NCBI GenBank assembly: GCA_964424715.1
Contig: CAYRJW010000038.1
Location: 1-14,394, forward strand
Origin: JAMHZE01 sp964424715
Lineage (GTDB): Bacteria > Pseudomonadota > Alphaproteobacteria > Rickettsiales > UBA8987
Length of the DNA stretch: 14,394 nt
Direction of reading: 5' to 3'
Part shown: piece after piece, positions 7,601 through 13,709 of the stretch
How the letters are laid out: each line of letters begins with the position of its first letter
Position numbering within the stretch: the first letter of the stretch is position 1
The notes under the pieces: model-generated
Database searches by the model: none
Seen by the model: the letters and a program-made list of their open reading frames with translations, nothing else
What the model was told of the DNA's origin: nothing
Made by a program: the position numbers and the translations under genes

Positions 7601-7676
7601 TAGGTTACAGGTCACAGGTGAGAGGTTACAGATAAGAAACTTAACCTCTCACCTGTGACCTCTCACCTGTGACCTT
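7601..7676. repeat. Two-armed period-7 degenerate repeat forming a hairpin in the glmS leader
   Basis: The left arm, 7601-7635, is five 7-bp units (TAGGTTA, CAGGTCA, CAGGTGA, GAGGTTA, CAGATAA). The right arm, 7642-7676, is five units of the complement (TAACCTC, TCACCTG, TGACCTC, TCACCTG, TGACCTT). Within it 7609-7628 and 7642-7661 are perfectly complementary over 20 bp with a 13-nt loop. The element begins 7 nt upstream of the glmS start (ATG at 7593 on the minus strand), so it should lie in the glmS 5' leader. It resembles the element at 4826-4902 in design but not in sequence. Confidence 0.82.
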
Positions 7677-7683
7677 TTTAAAA

Positions 7684-7712
7684 TTTACAATAGAATAAGA
7701 CTTCTATATATT
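7684..7712 (+). promoter_or_regulatory. Candidate sigma-70 promoter for the class IV aminotransferase gene
   Basis: TTTACA (7684-7689), a 17-nt spacer and TATATT (7707-7712) predict a start near 7719 and a short leader of about 26 nt before ATG 7745. The match is consensus-based; no regulator site is evident. Confidence 0.42.
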
Positions 7713-7744
7713 GCTCTAAAAACAGCAAGTTACAAAATGTTTCT

Positions 7745-8554
7745 ATGGGTTTTATATATATAAACGGCATTTTTTATGAGGATAGTGAGGCGAAAATCTC
7801 GGTCAAGGACCGCGGCTTCCGTTTTGGTGATGGGGTGTTCGAGACAGTAAGCTTCCATGATGGAGAGATATATCGCTGGGACCTCCACAAAAAACGGCTC
7901 GATGGCGGGCTTGAGGCGCTGAAAATAGATTTCAACAGCGAAAGAGTTGAAAGCGACCTACTGAAAACTATTGAACGCAATAAGCTTACCAGCGGTTCTG
8001 CGCGGGTAACTATAACCCGTGGCGAAGGCAGCCGGGGTTATCTGCCTACATACCAGAGACCGTGCAATGTTGTTATAGAAGCGATGGAACTACCGAAGAT
8101 GGAGCGGGAACATGCCAATATATGCATTTCCTCCTATAGAAAGATCCCGCTACAATGCTTGCCGGTGAATTATAAGCTATCACAAGGGCTGAATTCCACC
8201 CTCGCCAAGATAGAGGCGCGCGAGAAGAATTTCTTCGAGGCCCTGCAACTTACCATAAATGACGAAATTGCCGAATGCGCCAGCAGTAATATATTCTGGG
8301 TGAAAGGGGATAAGATATATACTCCATCGCTTGAATGCGGAGCTCTGAACGGGGTTATAAGACAGGTGATAATGGAAAGATCACCATATAAAATAGTTGA
8401 AGTAAAATTCAAACTAAAAGACCTGAAAAAGGCTGATGAGATATTCATCACTAATACATCAATAAAATTACTGTTTGTTGATGAGGTTGAGGGATTGTGG
8501 GGGAATAAGAAGGGATATGGGGTTTCTGGAGAGATAAAGAAGGTAATAGTCTAG
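7745..8554 (+). CDS. Class IV (fold type IV) PLP-dependent aminotransferase or lyase
   Basis: This is a cytosolic PLP enzyme of the BCAT / D-amino-acid aminotransferase / aminodeoxychorismate lyase (PabC) superfamily; its 269 residues match PabC or DAAT (about 270-285) and are shorter than BCAT. The opening DRGFRFGDGVFET (22-34) is the family signature. The PLP-binding lysine is most likely Lys144 in VNYKLSQGLN. Glu177 in the segment before CASSNIFWV is the cofactor-pyridine glutamate, and GALNGVIRQ (199-207) matches the phosphate-binding loop G-x-x-x-G-[VI]-[TI]-R. Telling PabC from DAAT or BCAT needs phylogeny. A PabC role in folate synthesis is plausible, but no pabA or pabB is adjacent. 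It has its own candidate promoter. No clear Shine-Dalgarno precedes ATG 7745, but the Met-Gly-Phe-Ile-Tyr-Ile start fits the family. Confidence 0.85.
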   Translation: MGFIYINGIFYEDSEAKISVKDRGFRFGDGVFETVSFHDGEIYRWDLHKKRLDGGLEALKIDFNSERVESDLLKTIERNKLTSGSARVTITRGEGSRGYLPTYQRPCNVVIEAMELPKMEREHANICISSYRKIPLQCLPVNYKLSQGLNSTLAKIEAREKNFFEALQLTINDEIAECASSNIFWVKGDKIYTPSLECGALNGVIRQVIMERSPYKIVEVKFKLKDLKKADEIFITNTSIKLLFVDEVEGLWGNKKGYGVSGEIKKVIV

Positions 8555-8594
8555 ATATATCAATATGCTGCCTATTAACGATTTTTTAATCTTT

Positions 8595-8608
8595 TTGTGT
8601 TATAATGA
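8595..8608 (+). promoter_or_regulatory. Extended -10 promoter element overlapping the annotated start of the 8605 gene
   Basis: TTGTGTTATAATGA here is identical over 14 nt to 792-805. It contains TG-T-TATAAT (8598-8606) but no good -35. If used, transcription would start near 8613, at or beside the in-frame ATG at 8614, giving a leaderless mRNA. That would make the ATG at 8605 part of the promoter rather than the start. Confidence 0.5.
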
Positions 8609-9519
8609 CTGATATGTTAGAATTTATTCAAATACTGAGCCAGGAAGATAAGCAAGAATTACTGATCCTTGCAAAAAATCTATCCTCAGATACACCAACC
8701 ACTGATCTGGCGGCGGTTATCAAAACTGCCCTAGAAACCAAGAACGGTTTTGGCCTCGGTGAATTTCATTTTAATGCGCAAATAAGCAAAATAAATGATG
8801 ATGTTATCACCCAAGAATTCATAAAACAGTCAAAGATATTGAAGAGAACCCCGATATTACTGGTCGAGGATAATTATGATAATCAAATAATCGATTTCGG
8901 CAATGGCATGAAAACTACCCTGACCCAGTTCATCAATAATTTCAAAGAAGAAAAAGGCAAGCCTACCTTCAATGATTATAAAAATTATCTGGCAAAGGAA
9001 ATGGCGTTGCTTACCTGCCCTGATAAAAATGACAAAGAGTTGTTAAAGAGAATGGAAGATTCTATCCGTGAAAGACTGGAAATGTATCGCCGCGTAGTGG
9101 TTGCAGGGGGTAAGGTTGTTAGTCTGGACAGCTCAAAATTACTTGATGAAACACAAATAAAACGCTTTGACGAGCTTCTGAATAATAATAGCAAAAATGA
9201 TGAGGAATGGAAAGAGTTCGGGGAATTACAGAAAATAAATAATGAGAATGCCATAAAATACTGGTCAGACACTATAGGGGGAACTCTTGCTGATAATAAA
9301 AATGCAGTAATGGTATATACTGGTGCCGGACATATTAATCTTCATCAGATATTCGGCCTTACCAGCATTACCTATGAACAGGATTATAAAGTGGCAGAAG
9401 AAAATCCTTCATTCCTCGGAAAGATACATGAAACCACTTACTGCATCGACATAGAAAAATGCCTGTTACTGGAAGATGCCAAAAACAAGACCCAGACAAA
9501 ACCGAAAATCCAAAGATAA
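8605..9519 (+). CDS. Uncharacterised cytosolic protein with GEFH/GAGH motifs (possible EreA/TIKI/ChaN-like fold)
   Basis: I do not recognise this 304-residue protein as a named gene. It lacks a signal peptide and membrane segments. Features in order: an acidic helical N-terminus (1-30); GLGEFHFNAQ at 50-59 (Glu53, His55); TPILLVEDN at 82-90 (Glu88); a charged helical region at 110-160; RRVVVAGGKVVSLDSS at 162-177; and VMVYTGAGHINL at 236-247 (His243). This spacing of an early G-E-x-H, a strand ending in Glu, a strand ending in Asp and a late G-x-G-H resembles the erythromycin-esterase/ChaN/TIKI/TraB-type superfamily, whose members include hydrolases, haem-binding proteins and toxin domains. 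That assignment rests on motif reading only. The start is either ATG 8605 or, if the -10 element is real, ATG 8614 (Met4). No Shine-Dalgarno precedes either. The C-terminus is polar (KNKTQTKPKIQR). Confidence 0.8.
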   Translation: MTDMLEFIQILSQEDKQELLILAKNLSSDTPTTDLAAVIKTALETKNGFGLGEFHFNAQISKINDDVITQEFIKQSKILKRTPILLVEDNYDNQIIDFGNGMKTTLTQFINNFKEEKGKPTFNDYKNYLAKEMALLTCPDKNDKELLKRMEDSIRERLEMYRRVVVAGGKVVSLDSSKLLDETQIKRFDELLNNNSKNDEEWKEFGELQKINNENAIKYWSDTIGGTLADNKNAVMVYTGAGHINLHQIFGLTSITYEQDYKVAEENPSFLGKIHETTYCIDIEKCLLLEDAKNKTQTKPKIQR

Positions 9520-9533
9520 CTCCCCAAGGACCT

Positions 9534-10088
9534 ATGATAGAAATGATCTTTTTAACTATCCTGACCCTACTAATATTGGGTTTTACTGGCTTCCTACTGG
9601 TGTTCATCGTTTATTTCTCCTCGGCATTCGTGGTATGGCCGCCTTCTATTCCTACTGACAGGAAATCGCGCAGAACTATTATAAATTGTATAAAAGAAAT
9701 ATATCCGGAAGATTCTGCAATAAAAATTGCTGATCTTGGTTCGGGGTATGGGCATCTGGTGCGGGATATCTCACGGAATTTTAAGAATGCGAAAATTACC
9801 GGGGTGGAGCTGTTATATGTTCCTTATTTTTTCGGAAAGCTTTTCTGCAAGCCGTTCCGGAATATAAAAATAATAAAGGATGACCTGTTCAATTATGATT
9901 TTTCTGCGGAGGATGTTATCGTATTCTTTTTCCGCACCGACCATGATCTTGATAAGAAATTTAAAAAAGAATTCAAAGGCAAACTGGTGATAAGCAATAA
10001 TTTCCCGCTAAAATACCGTGAGGCGGATAAAGTTATTGAGATGAAAGAAATGTTCGTGAACAGGAAGCTTTATATCTATAATTTCTAA
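9534..10088 (+). CDS. Membrane-anchored class I SAM-dependent methyltransferase
   Basis: From ATG 9534 the product is 184 residues. I prefer this start because AAGGA lies at 9526-9530 and it avoids a 61-bp overlap with the preceding gene, which the upstream ATG 9459 would create; ATG 9543 is also possible. Residues 5-30 form one transmembrane helix, followed by VVWPPSIPTDRKSRRTI, then the SAM-binding motif I IADLGSGYGHLV at 65-76, an acidic end of strand 2 in ITGVELL (Glu92) and motif II-like IIKDDLFNYDF near 113-123. One membrane helix, a PPSIPT-type linker and a compact Rossmann domain recall the FAM173/ATPSCKMT-like lysine methyltransferases; the substrate is unknown. It follows the 8605 gene by 14 bp, so the two are probably one transcript. 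Its stop overlaps phoR tail to tail by 4 bp. Confidence 0.8.
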   Translation: MIEMIFLTILTLLILGFTGFLLVFIVYFSSAFVVWPPSIPTDRKSRRTIINCIKEIYPEDSAIKIADLGSGYGHLVRDISRNFKNAKITGVELLYVPYFFGKLFCKPFRNIKIIKDDLFNYDFSAEDVIVFFFRTDHDLDKKFKKEFKGKLVISNNFPLKYREADKVIEMKEMFVNRKLYIYNF

Positions 10089-11536
10089 CTAACAGCTAAA
10101 TATACACTGAAACTACTGCCCTCACCCGGTTTGCTATTTATCTCCAGATGGCCGTTATGGTTCTCTACTATCTGTTTCACTATTGAAAGGCCTAGGCCGG
10201 TGCCGCCCTGGGCACGGGTTCTGGCCTTGTCGACGCGGAAGAAACGCTCGGTGAGGCGCGGGATGTATTTTTCCTCGATACCTTCGCCGGAATCCTGAAC
10301 TGAGATGCAGATTAGCTGCTGGTCGGTGTAGAATTCTTTGAATTTTGAATTGGAGTTATCGGTGGTGAATATCTTTACAATGGCCTCCTGCCCCTCATGG
10401 CTGTATTTTATCGCGTTGCTGAGCAAATTATCGAATACACGAGATATCTCGTCCTGATTACCATAAATATCCGGCAGGTTATTTTCCAATATAGTTTTTA
10501 TGGTTACGTTACGTTCCTTCGACAGCTTGCTTAGGTTAAGGAGTGTTTCCTGCAACAGATTGTTCAGATTAAGCTTTTTATGACCAGCCTTGTTAGCGGT
10601 AGATTCCGCGAGTGACAGCACCAGCAGATCGTTTATCAGGCGGTTCATCCTGTCGGATTGTTCTTTCATTATCTTTAAAAATTCCTTTTCGGATTTTGGG
10701 TCGTTATCGACCTCGGAAAGGGTTTCGATGAAGCCGGTGATGCTGGCCAGCGGGGTTTTCATCTCATGGCTGGCATTGGCAACAAAGTCGTTCAGCATCT
10801 TCGCGGATTTTTTCTCATCAGTGAGGTTCTGCAATATCAGTATTATTGCGATCTTGTTAGGTGAGTTTATAGGGAATTTTTCGGCGCGGATGCTGAAGAA
10901 ATAATAAGGTTCCTTGATCTCATATTTAAGATCGGCCCCCTCCCCGGTTTCCATTACTTTTTTACAGAACGCCCTTATCTTGTCGCTGGCGAGTATCTCG
11001 CTTATTATCTCATTATATTTCCAGCCGAAAGTATTTTTTGCCGCCTGATTGGTCTGCAGGAAGTTAAGCTCAGAATCCAGCATCAGCAATATGTTTGGCA
11101 GGCTATTGATAAGTATCTCATCCTCCAGCAGTAATATTTTCAGGGCATCATTCTTATCCTGCCATGAATTATTCAGCTTTTCGATCGAGGATGAAAGTTC
11201 CTGCACATTGTTCAGGAATGAAAGCTCCGGCTGGATGGGGTTTTTATTTGCCACAAGATCATCAACATAGTCGGTGATCTCCTGCAGGTTGGCGATATAC
11301 GGGTAGTTGAACAGCAACGCCACTATGAATATAGCGGAGAAGATATATATCGACTGGTGATAGCTTATCGCGCCATTGATATATGCTATTATCAGGATCA
11401 ACGCAGGCGCGGCGGTAAAAATGAAAGTCGCCTTCGCCAGTTTCCAGAATTTTACCTTGCCCGATAGTAATATAGAAATAATCGGCGGGTGCTTAGCGCG
11501 TGGTTTGCCATTTATGTTGTTTTTTCCGGCGATCAT
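10085..11536 (-). CDS. phoR: Phosphate-regulon sensor histidine kinase PhoR
   Basis: This inner-membrane histidine kinase of 483 residues has two transmembrane helices (about 39-54 and 63-79) with a very short periplasmic turn, a charged linker, a PAS domain (about 140-240), a HisKA domain with phospho-accepting His257 in FVANASHEMKTPLASITGF, and an ATPase domain with the N box (VFDNLLSNAIKYS, 368-379), G1 DSGEGI (415-420) and G2 GTGLGLSIVKQI (445-456). The motif YIPRLTERFFRVDKARTR before G2 is characteristic of PhoR. The tiny periplasmic loop fits PhoR, which senses the state of the Pst transporter through PhoU rather than phosphate itself. Its response regulator phoB is not adjacent, and pstCAB is about 5 kb away. 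Start ATG 11536 has only weak AGG upstream. Confidence 0.88.
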   Translation of the reverse strand: MIAGKNNINGKPRAKHPPIISILLSGKVKFWKLAKATFIFTAAPALILIIAYINGAISYHQSIYIFSAIFIVALLFNYPYIANLQEITDYVDDLVANKNPIQPELSFLNNVQELSSSIEKLNNSWQDKNDALKILLLEDEILINSLPNILLMLDSELNFLQTNQAAKNTFGWKYNEIISEILASDKIRAFCKKVMETGEGADLKYEIKEPYYFFSIRAEKFPINSPNKIAIILILQNLTDEKKSAKMLNDFVANASHEMKTPLASITGFIETLSEVDNDPKSEKEFLKIMKEQSDRMNRLINDLLVLSLAESTANKAGHKKLNLNNLLQETLLNLSKLSKERNVTIKTILENNLPDIYGNQDEISRVFDNLLSNAIKYSHEGQEAIVKIFTTDNSNSKFKEFYTDQQLICISVQDSGEGIEEKYIPRLTERFFRVDKARTRAQGGTGLGLSIVKQIVENHNGHLEINSKPGEGSSFSVYLAVS

Positions 11537-11574
11537 ACCTATTTAGAATATTAGCAATTAAACAAAAATAAATT

Positions 11575-12354
11575 ATGAATTACCTGGGAATGCAGACTTT
11601 GTACCTAAAAGAAGTTAACCGTTTCTTTAATGTCTACAACCAGACGCTCATTGCGCCAATGATAAACTCTATATTATTACTTTCAATATTCACACTGATT
11701 TTTAAAGACCGTGTGGAATTCATTGAAGGCGTGCCGTTCAAGCAGTTCATTATCCCCGGCCTTATCATGATGACCGTCATCCAGAACGCCTTCGCCAATA
11801 CCTCCTCCACCATTACTTTCGGCAAGGTGCTTGGGATAATAATCGATATGCTCATCCCTCCGCTTTCGGCGCTGGAGATAACCATTGCCGTCGGCCTTGG
11901 CGGTGCAACACGCGGCCTTGCCTCCGGCGCGGTGGTAGCGGTGGCGATATTGATATTAGGCCTTTTCGTACCGGGATTTGCAATTCATATCCATGATCTC
12001 TGGCTGGTGATATTTTATGCCTGCGCCGCCTCCATGCTGCTTTCGCTAGTTGGTATGATAGCCGGGATATATTCCAACACTTTCGACCAGATGTCCGCCC
12101 TTACAAGCTATATAATCATGCCGCTTTCGTTCCTTTCAGGAACATTTTATTCCCTCAAGAACCTACCGGAGTTCTGGCAGGGCGTTAATCATTTCAACCC
12201 GTTCTTTTATATCATAGATGGTTTCAGGTACGCCCTTACCGGGCATAATGATTTTAGTATCGCAACGGGAATGGGGGTACTGTTGGGGTTAAATGTGGTG
12301 TTCTTTGGGATAGTTTATGTAATGCTAAAAACGGGTTATAGGATAAAAAGTTAA
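11575..12354 (+). CDS. ABC-2 type transporter permease
   Basis: This integral membrane subunit of an ABC exporter has 259 residues. About six hydrophobic segments are visible, with the ABC-2 domain signature region near the C-terminus (SFLSGTFYSLKNLPEFWQ, then HFNPFFYIIDGFR, residues of about 182-222), as in NodJ/YadH-type permeases. The N-terminal amphipathic segment TLYLKEVNRFFNVYNQT is the usual cytoplasmic coupling stretch. The ATPase partner is not in the window. The family exports polysaccharides, lipids or drugs, so the substrate is open. It is divergent from phoR across 38 bp and ends in a 4-bp tail-to-tail overlap with recR (TTAA at 12351-12354). No clear Shine-Dalgarno precedes the ATG. 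Confidence 0.88.
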   Translation: MNYLGMQTLYLKEVNRFFNVYNQTLIAPMINSILLLSIFTLIFKDRVEFIEGVPFKQFIIPGLIMMTVIQNAFANTSSTITFGKVLGIIIDMLIPPLSALEITIAVGLGGATRGLASGAVVAVAILILGLFVPGFAIHIHDLWLVIFYACAASMLLSLVGMIAGIYSNTFDQMSALTSYIIMPLSFLSGTFYSLKNLPEFWQGVNHFNPFFYIIDGFRYALTGHNDFSIATGMGVLLGLNVVFFGIVYVMLKTGYRIKS

Positions 12355-12944
12355 ATATCCTTTCTGGCTGCAAATGCCGTTGATATGGTCCCTTCATCCA
12401 TATAATCCAGTTCTCCGCCTAGCGGAATACCGTGGGCGAGGCGGGTTACTTTTACATTTTCATTTTTATCAGCAATACTTTGGGCGATGTAGTGGGCGGT
12501 GGTCTGGCCTTCCAGCGTTGCGTTGGTGGCGATTATTACTTCCTTGATGATATTGGCGGAAATATTTTTCAGCATTTTATTTATATTAAGCTGTTCGGGG
12601 CCGATGCCATCCATTGCGGAAAGTACGCCGCCGAGAATGTGATACTGGCCGCGGTAAACGCCGCCTTTTTCTATTGCCCAGAGGTCGGAAACATTTTCAA
12701 CCACGCACAGGATAGTTTTATCGCGCTTTATGTCGGTGCATATATTGCACGGGTCGGAAACATCATAGTTTCCGCAGGATGAACAGGTGCGTATATTCTC
12801 AGCGGTGGCTTTAAGTGACGCCGAAAGCGGTAACATCAGCACATCCTTGTTCTTCAGCAGGTGTAGTGCTATACGCCTTGCGGAGCGCTTCCCGACACCG
12901 GGAAGTTTTGAGATATAGGTAATTAGTTTTTCGAGATCGTTCAT
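12351..12944 (-). CDS. recR: Recombination mediator RecR
   Basis: RecR works with RecO (and RecF) to load RecA on single-stranded gaps. The 197-residue length is normal. Seen in order: helix-hairpin-helix LPGVGKRSARRIALHLL (14-30), a four-cysteine zinc finger (Cys54, Cys57, Cys66, Cys69), the Toprim domain starting ILCVVENVSDLWAIE (about 78-92), then YHILGGVLSAMDGIGPE, and the C-terminal ARLAHGIPLGGELDYMDEGT-type motif. dnaX or a YbaB nucleoid protein, often partnered with recR, is not next to it here; upstream is a repeat and a terminator. The ATG at 12942-12944 is directly preceded by a period-6 repeat, with only AGG as a weak ribosome site. Confidence 0.96.
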   Translation of the reverse strand: MNDLEKLITYISKLPGVGKRSARRIALHLLKNKDVLMLPLSASLKATAENIRTCSSCGNYDVSDPCNICTDIKRDKTILCVVENVSDLWAIEKGGVYRGQYHILGGVLSAMDGIGPEQLNINKMLKNISANIIKEVIIATNATLEGQTTAHYIAQSIADKNENVKVTRLAHGIPLGGELDYMDEGTISTAFAARKDI

Positions 12945-12974
12945 GACCTAGTATTAGTGCCAGTGATAGTGCTA
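12945..12974. repeat. Period-6 degenerate repeat abutting the recR start codon
   Basis: Plus-strand units of 6 bp: GACCTA, GTATTA, GTGCCA, GTGATA, GTGCTA (12945-12974), partly continuing as GTAAAT. It begins at the base next to the recR ATG (12942-12944, minus strand), so the recR leader consists of it. Unlike the elements at 4826 and 7601, I see no complementary second arm. Confidence 0.6.
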
Positions 12975-12996
12975 GTAAATAAAAAAATTCCATAAA

Positions 12997-13023
12997 AAAA
13001 GCCCGGCGAATTACCGGGCTTTT
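12997..13023 (-). terminator. Rho-independent terminator after the Ala-rich small gene
   Basis: AAAAGCCCGG (12997-13006) and CCGGGCTTTT (13014-13023) form a 10-bp stem with a 7-nt loop. On the minus strand it is followed by a run of seven T. It lies about 43 nt past the stop of the gene at 13066, before recR, and the weak T-tract on the plus side makes a bidirectional role possible. Confidence 0.85.
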
Positions 13024-13065
13024 CTGTACAAATATTTTTTTCAGACAATTACTTGCCCGATAAAA

Positions 13066-13308
13066 CTATTTTGCTTCTGTTTTAGCAGCTTCAGCTTTAG
13101 CAGCTTCTTCTTTCTTAGCTTCTTCAGAGCCAGCAGCAGGAGCAGCAGCTTTAACTTCTGCAGTTGCAGAAACGGCAGCAGCAGGAGCTGTAGCAGTTGC
13201 AGCAGGAGCAGCGGCAGTTGCAGTAGCTTCAGCATTAGCGAAAGCAGCAGGAGCAACAGATGCAGCAAGTAGGGCAAGTAGTGCGTATTTTTTCATTTTA
13301 CTATCCAT
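13066..13308 (-). CDS. Alanine-rich secreted low-complexity small protein
   Basis: The 80-residue product contains 35 alanines. I see a signal peptide, MKKYALLALLAASVAPAAFA, with likely cleavage after AFA, then Ala/Pro/Thr repeats (AAAP, TATAP) and a highly charged Glu/Lys/Ala tail (EEAKKEEAAKAEAAK) that should be helical. I do not recognise a family; the design recalls small periplasmic or outer-surface Ala-rich proteins. ATG 13308 lacks a ribosome site, while Met5 (13296) has GGAT 7 nt upstream and gives a cleaner signal peptide, so the true start may be 13296. A strong terminator follows, suggesting a monocistronic and perhaps well expressed gene. Composition alone could produce a spurious reading frame, but signal peptide plus terminator argue that it is real. 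Confidence 0.7.
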   Translation of the reverse strand: MDSKMKKYALLALLAASVAPAAFANAEATATAAAPAATATAPAAAVSATAEVKAAAPAAGSEEAKKEEAAKAEAAKTEAK

Positions 13309-13318
13309 TTGTTAGTTG

Positions 13319-13349
13319 TTTATACAGCGGGTCCTAAAATATCTTTCAA
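13319..13349 (-). promoter_or_regulatory. Weak candidate promoter for the Ala-rich gene
   Basis: On the minus strand TTGAAA (13349-13344) and TATAAA (13324-13319) are separated by 19 nt, longer than the ideal 17. Transcription would start near 13312, just before ATG 13308, favouring the internal start at 13296 or a near-leaderless message. Confidence 0.25.
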
Positions 13350-13471
13350 TATTCACGAGCCCCCTGCGGAAGTGATATTTATTGAATAATAAAAAAAACA
13401 CAAGAGAAACTTAAAGAATTTTCATACTATTATTCCAAAGCTGTAAAACCACATCACCCCTCTCCCACCCG

Positions 13472-13598
13472 GCGTCATTCCAGCGCAGGCTGGAATCCAA
13501 CAGGTAGGCTTAAAGTGAAGGAAAAGACTTTCCCCCATAACGTAAAACCATGTCCTGCTGGTGGAACCAATGGATTCCAGCTTTCGCGGGAATGACGC
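13472..13598. repeat. Dispersed palindromic repeat with CGTCATT ends
   Basis: Arms 13472-13499 and 13571-13598 (28 bp each) are inverted copies at 25 of 28 positions, starting GCGTCATTCC and ending CTGGAATCCA, with 71 nt between. It resembles the widely dispersed proteobacterial repeat read as GTCATTCC-CGC-GAAAGCTGGAATCC. Outer CGTCATT and inner AATCCA are shared with the glmS element at 6219-6310. Confidence 0.8.
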
Positions 13599-13646
13599 TA
13601 TGTGGTGGGTAAGTCAGGGTAATGGAAAGGACCAAGAACTGGCCAT

Positions 13647-13681
13647 AAAAAAGGCCCGGTATAGGGGGATACCGGGCCTTT
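13647..13681 (-). terminator. Rho-independent terminator of flgE
   Basis: AAAGGCCCGGTAT (13650-13662) and its exact complement (13669-13681) form a 13-bp stem with a 6-nt loop. On the minus strand it is followed by six T (13652-13647), 29 nt after the flgE stop. The GC-rich stem and T-tract make this a strong terminator. Confidence 0.93.
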
Positions 13682-13709
13682 AGCCTGTAAAAAGCTCGTA
13701 AGCCTGATC

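Larger units (their letters stand above)
13309..13709. other. 401-bp non-coding interval between the Ala-rich gene and flgE
   Basis: No convincing gene is seen here. From left to right it holds the weak minus-strand promoter, an AT-rich stretch (13371-13440), a dispersed palindromic repeat (13472-13598), and the flgE terminator (13647-13681). 13320-13370 contains no further recognisable structure. Confidence 0.6.

Noticed and set aside
7594..7744. glmS ribozyme or riboswitch in the glmS leader
   Set aside because: The leader is made of 7-bp repeats and AT-rich promoter sequence, with none of the conserved glmS ribozyme core.
9459..9533. N-terminal extension of the methyltransferase from ATG 9459
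   Set aside because: It would overlap the preceding gene by 61 bp, adds a polar sequence ahead of the membrane helix, and lacks a ribosome site; AAGGA lies before ATG 9534.
13041..13277. Leucine-rich open frame on the minus strand overlapping the Ala-rich gene
   Set aside because: It is the shifted reading of the same GCA/GCT-rich repeats; the Ala-rich frame has a signal peptide and a sensible start, the Leu-rich one has neither.
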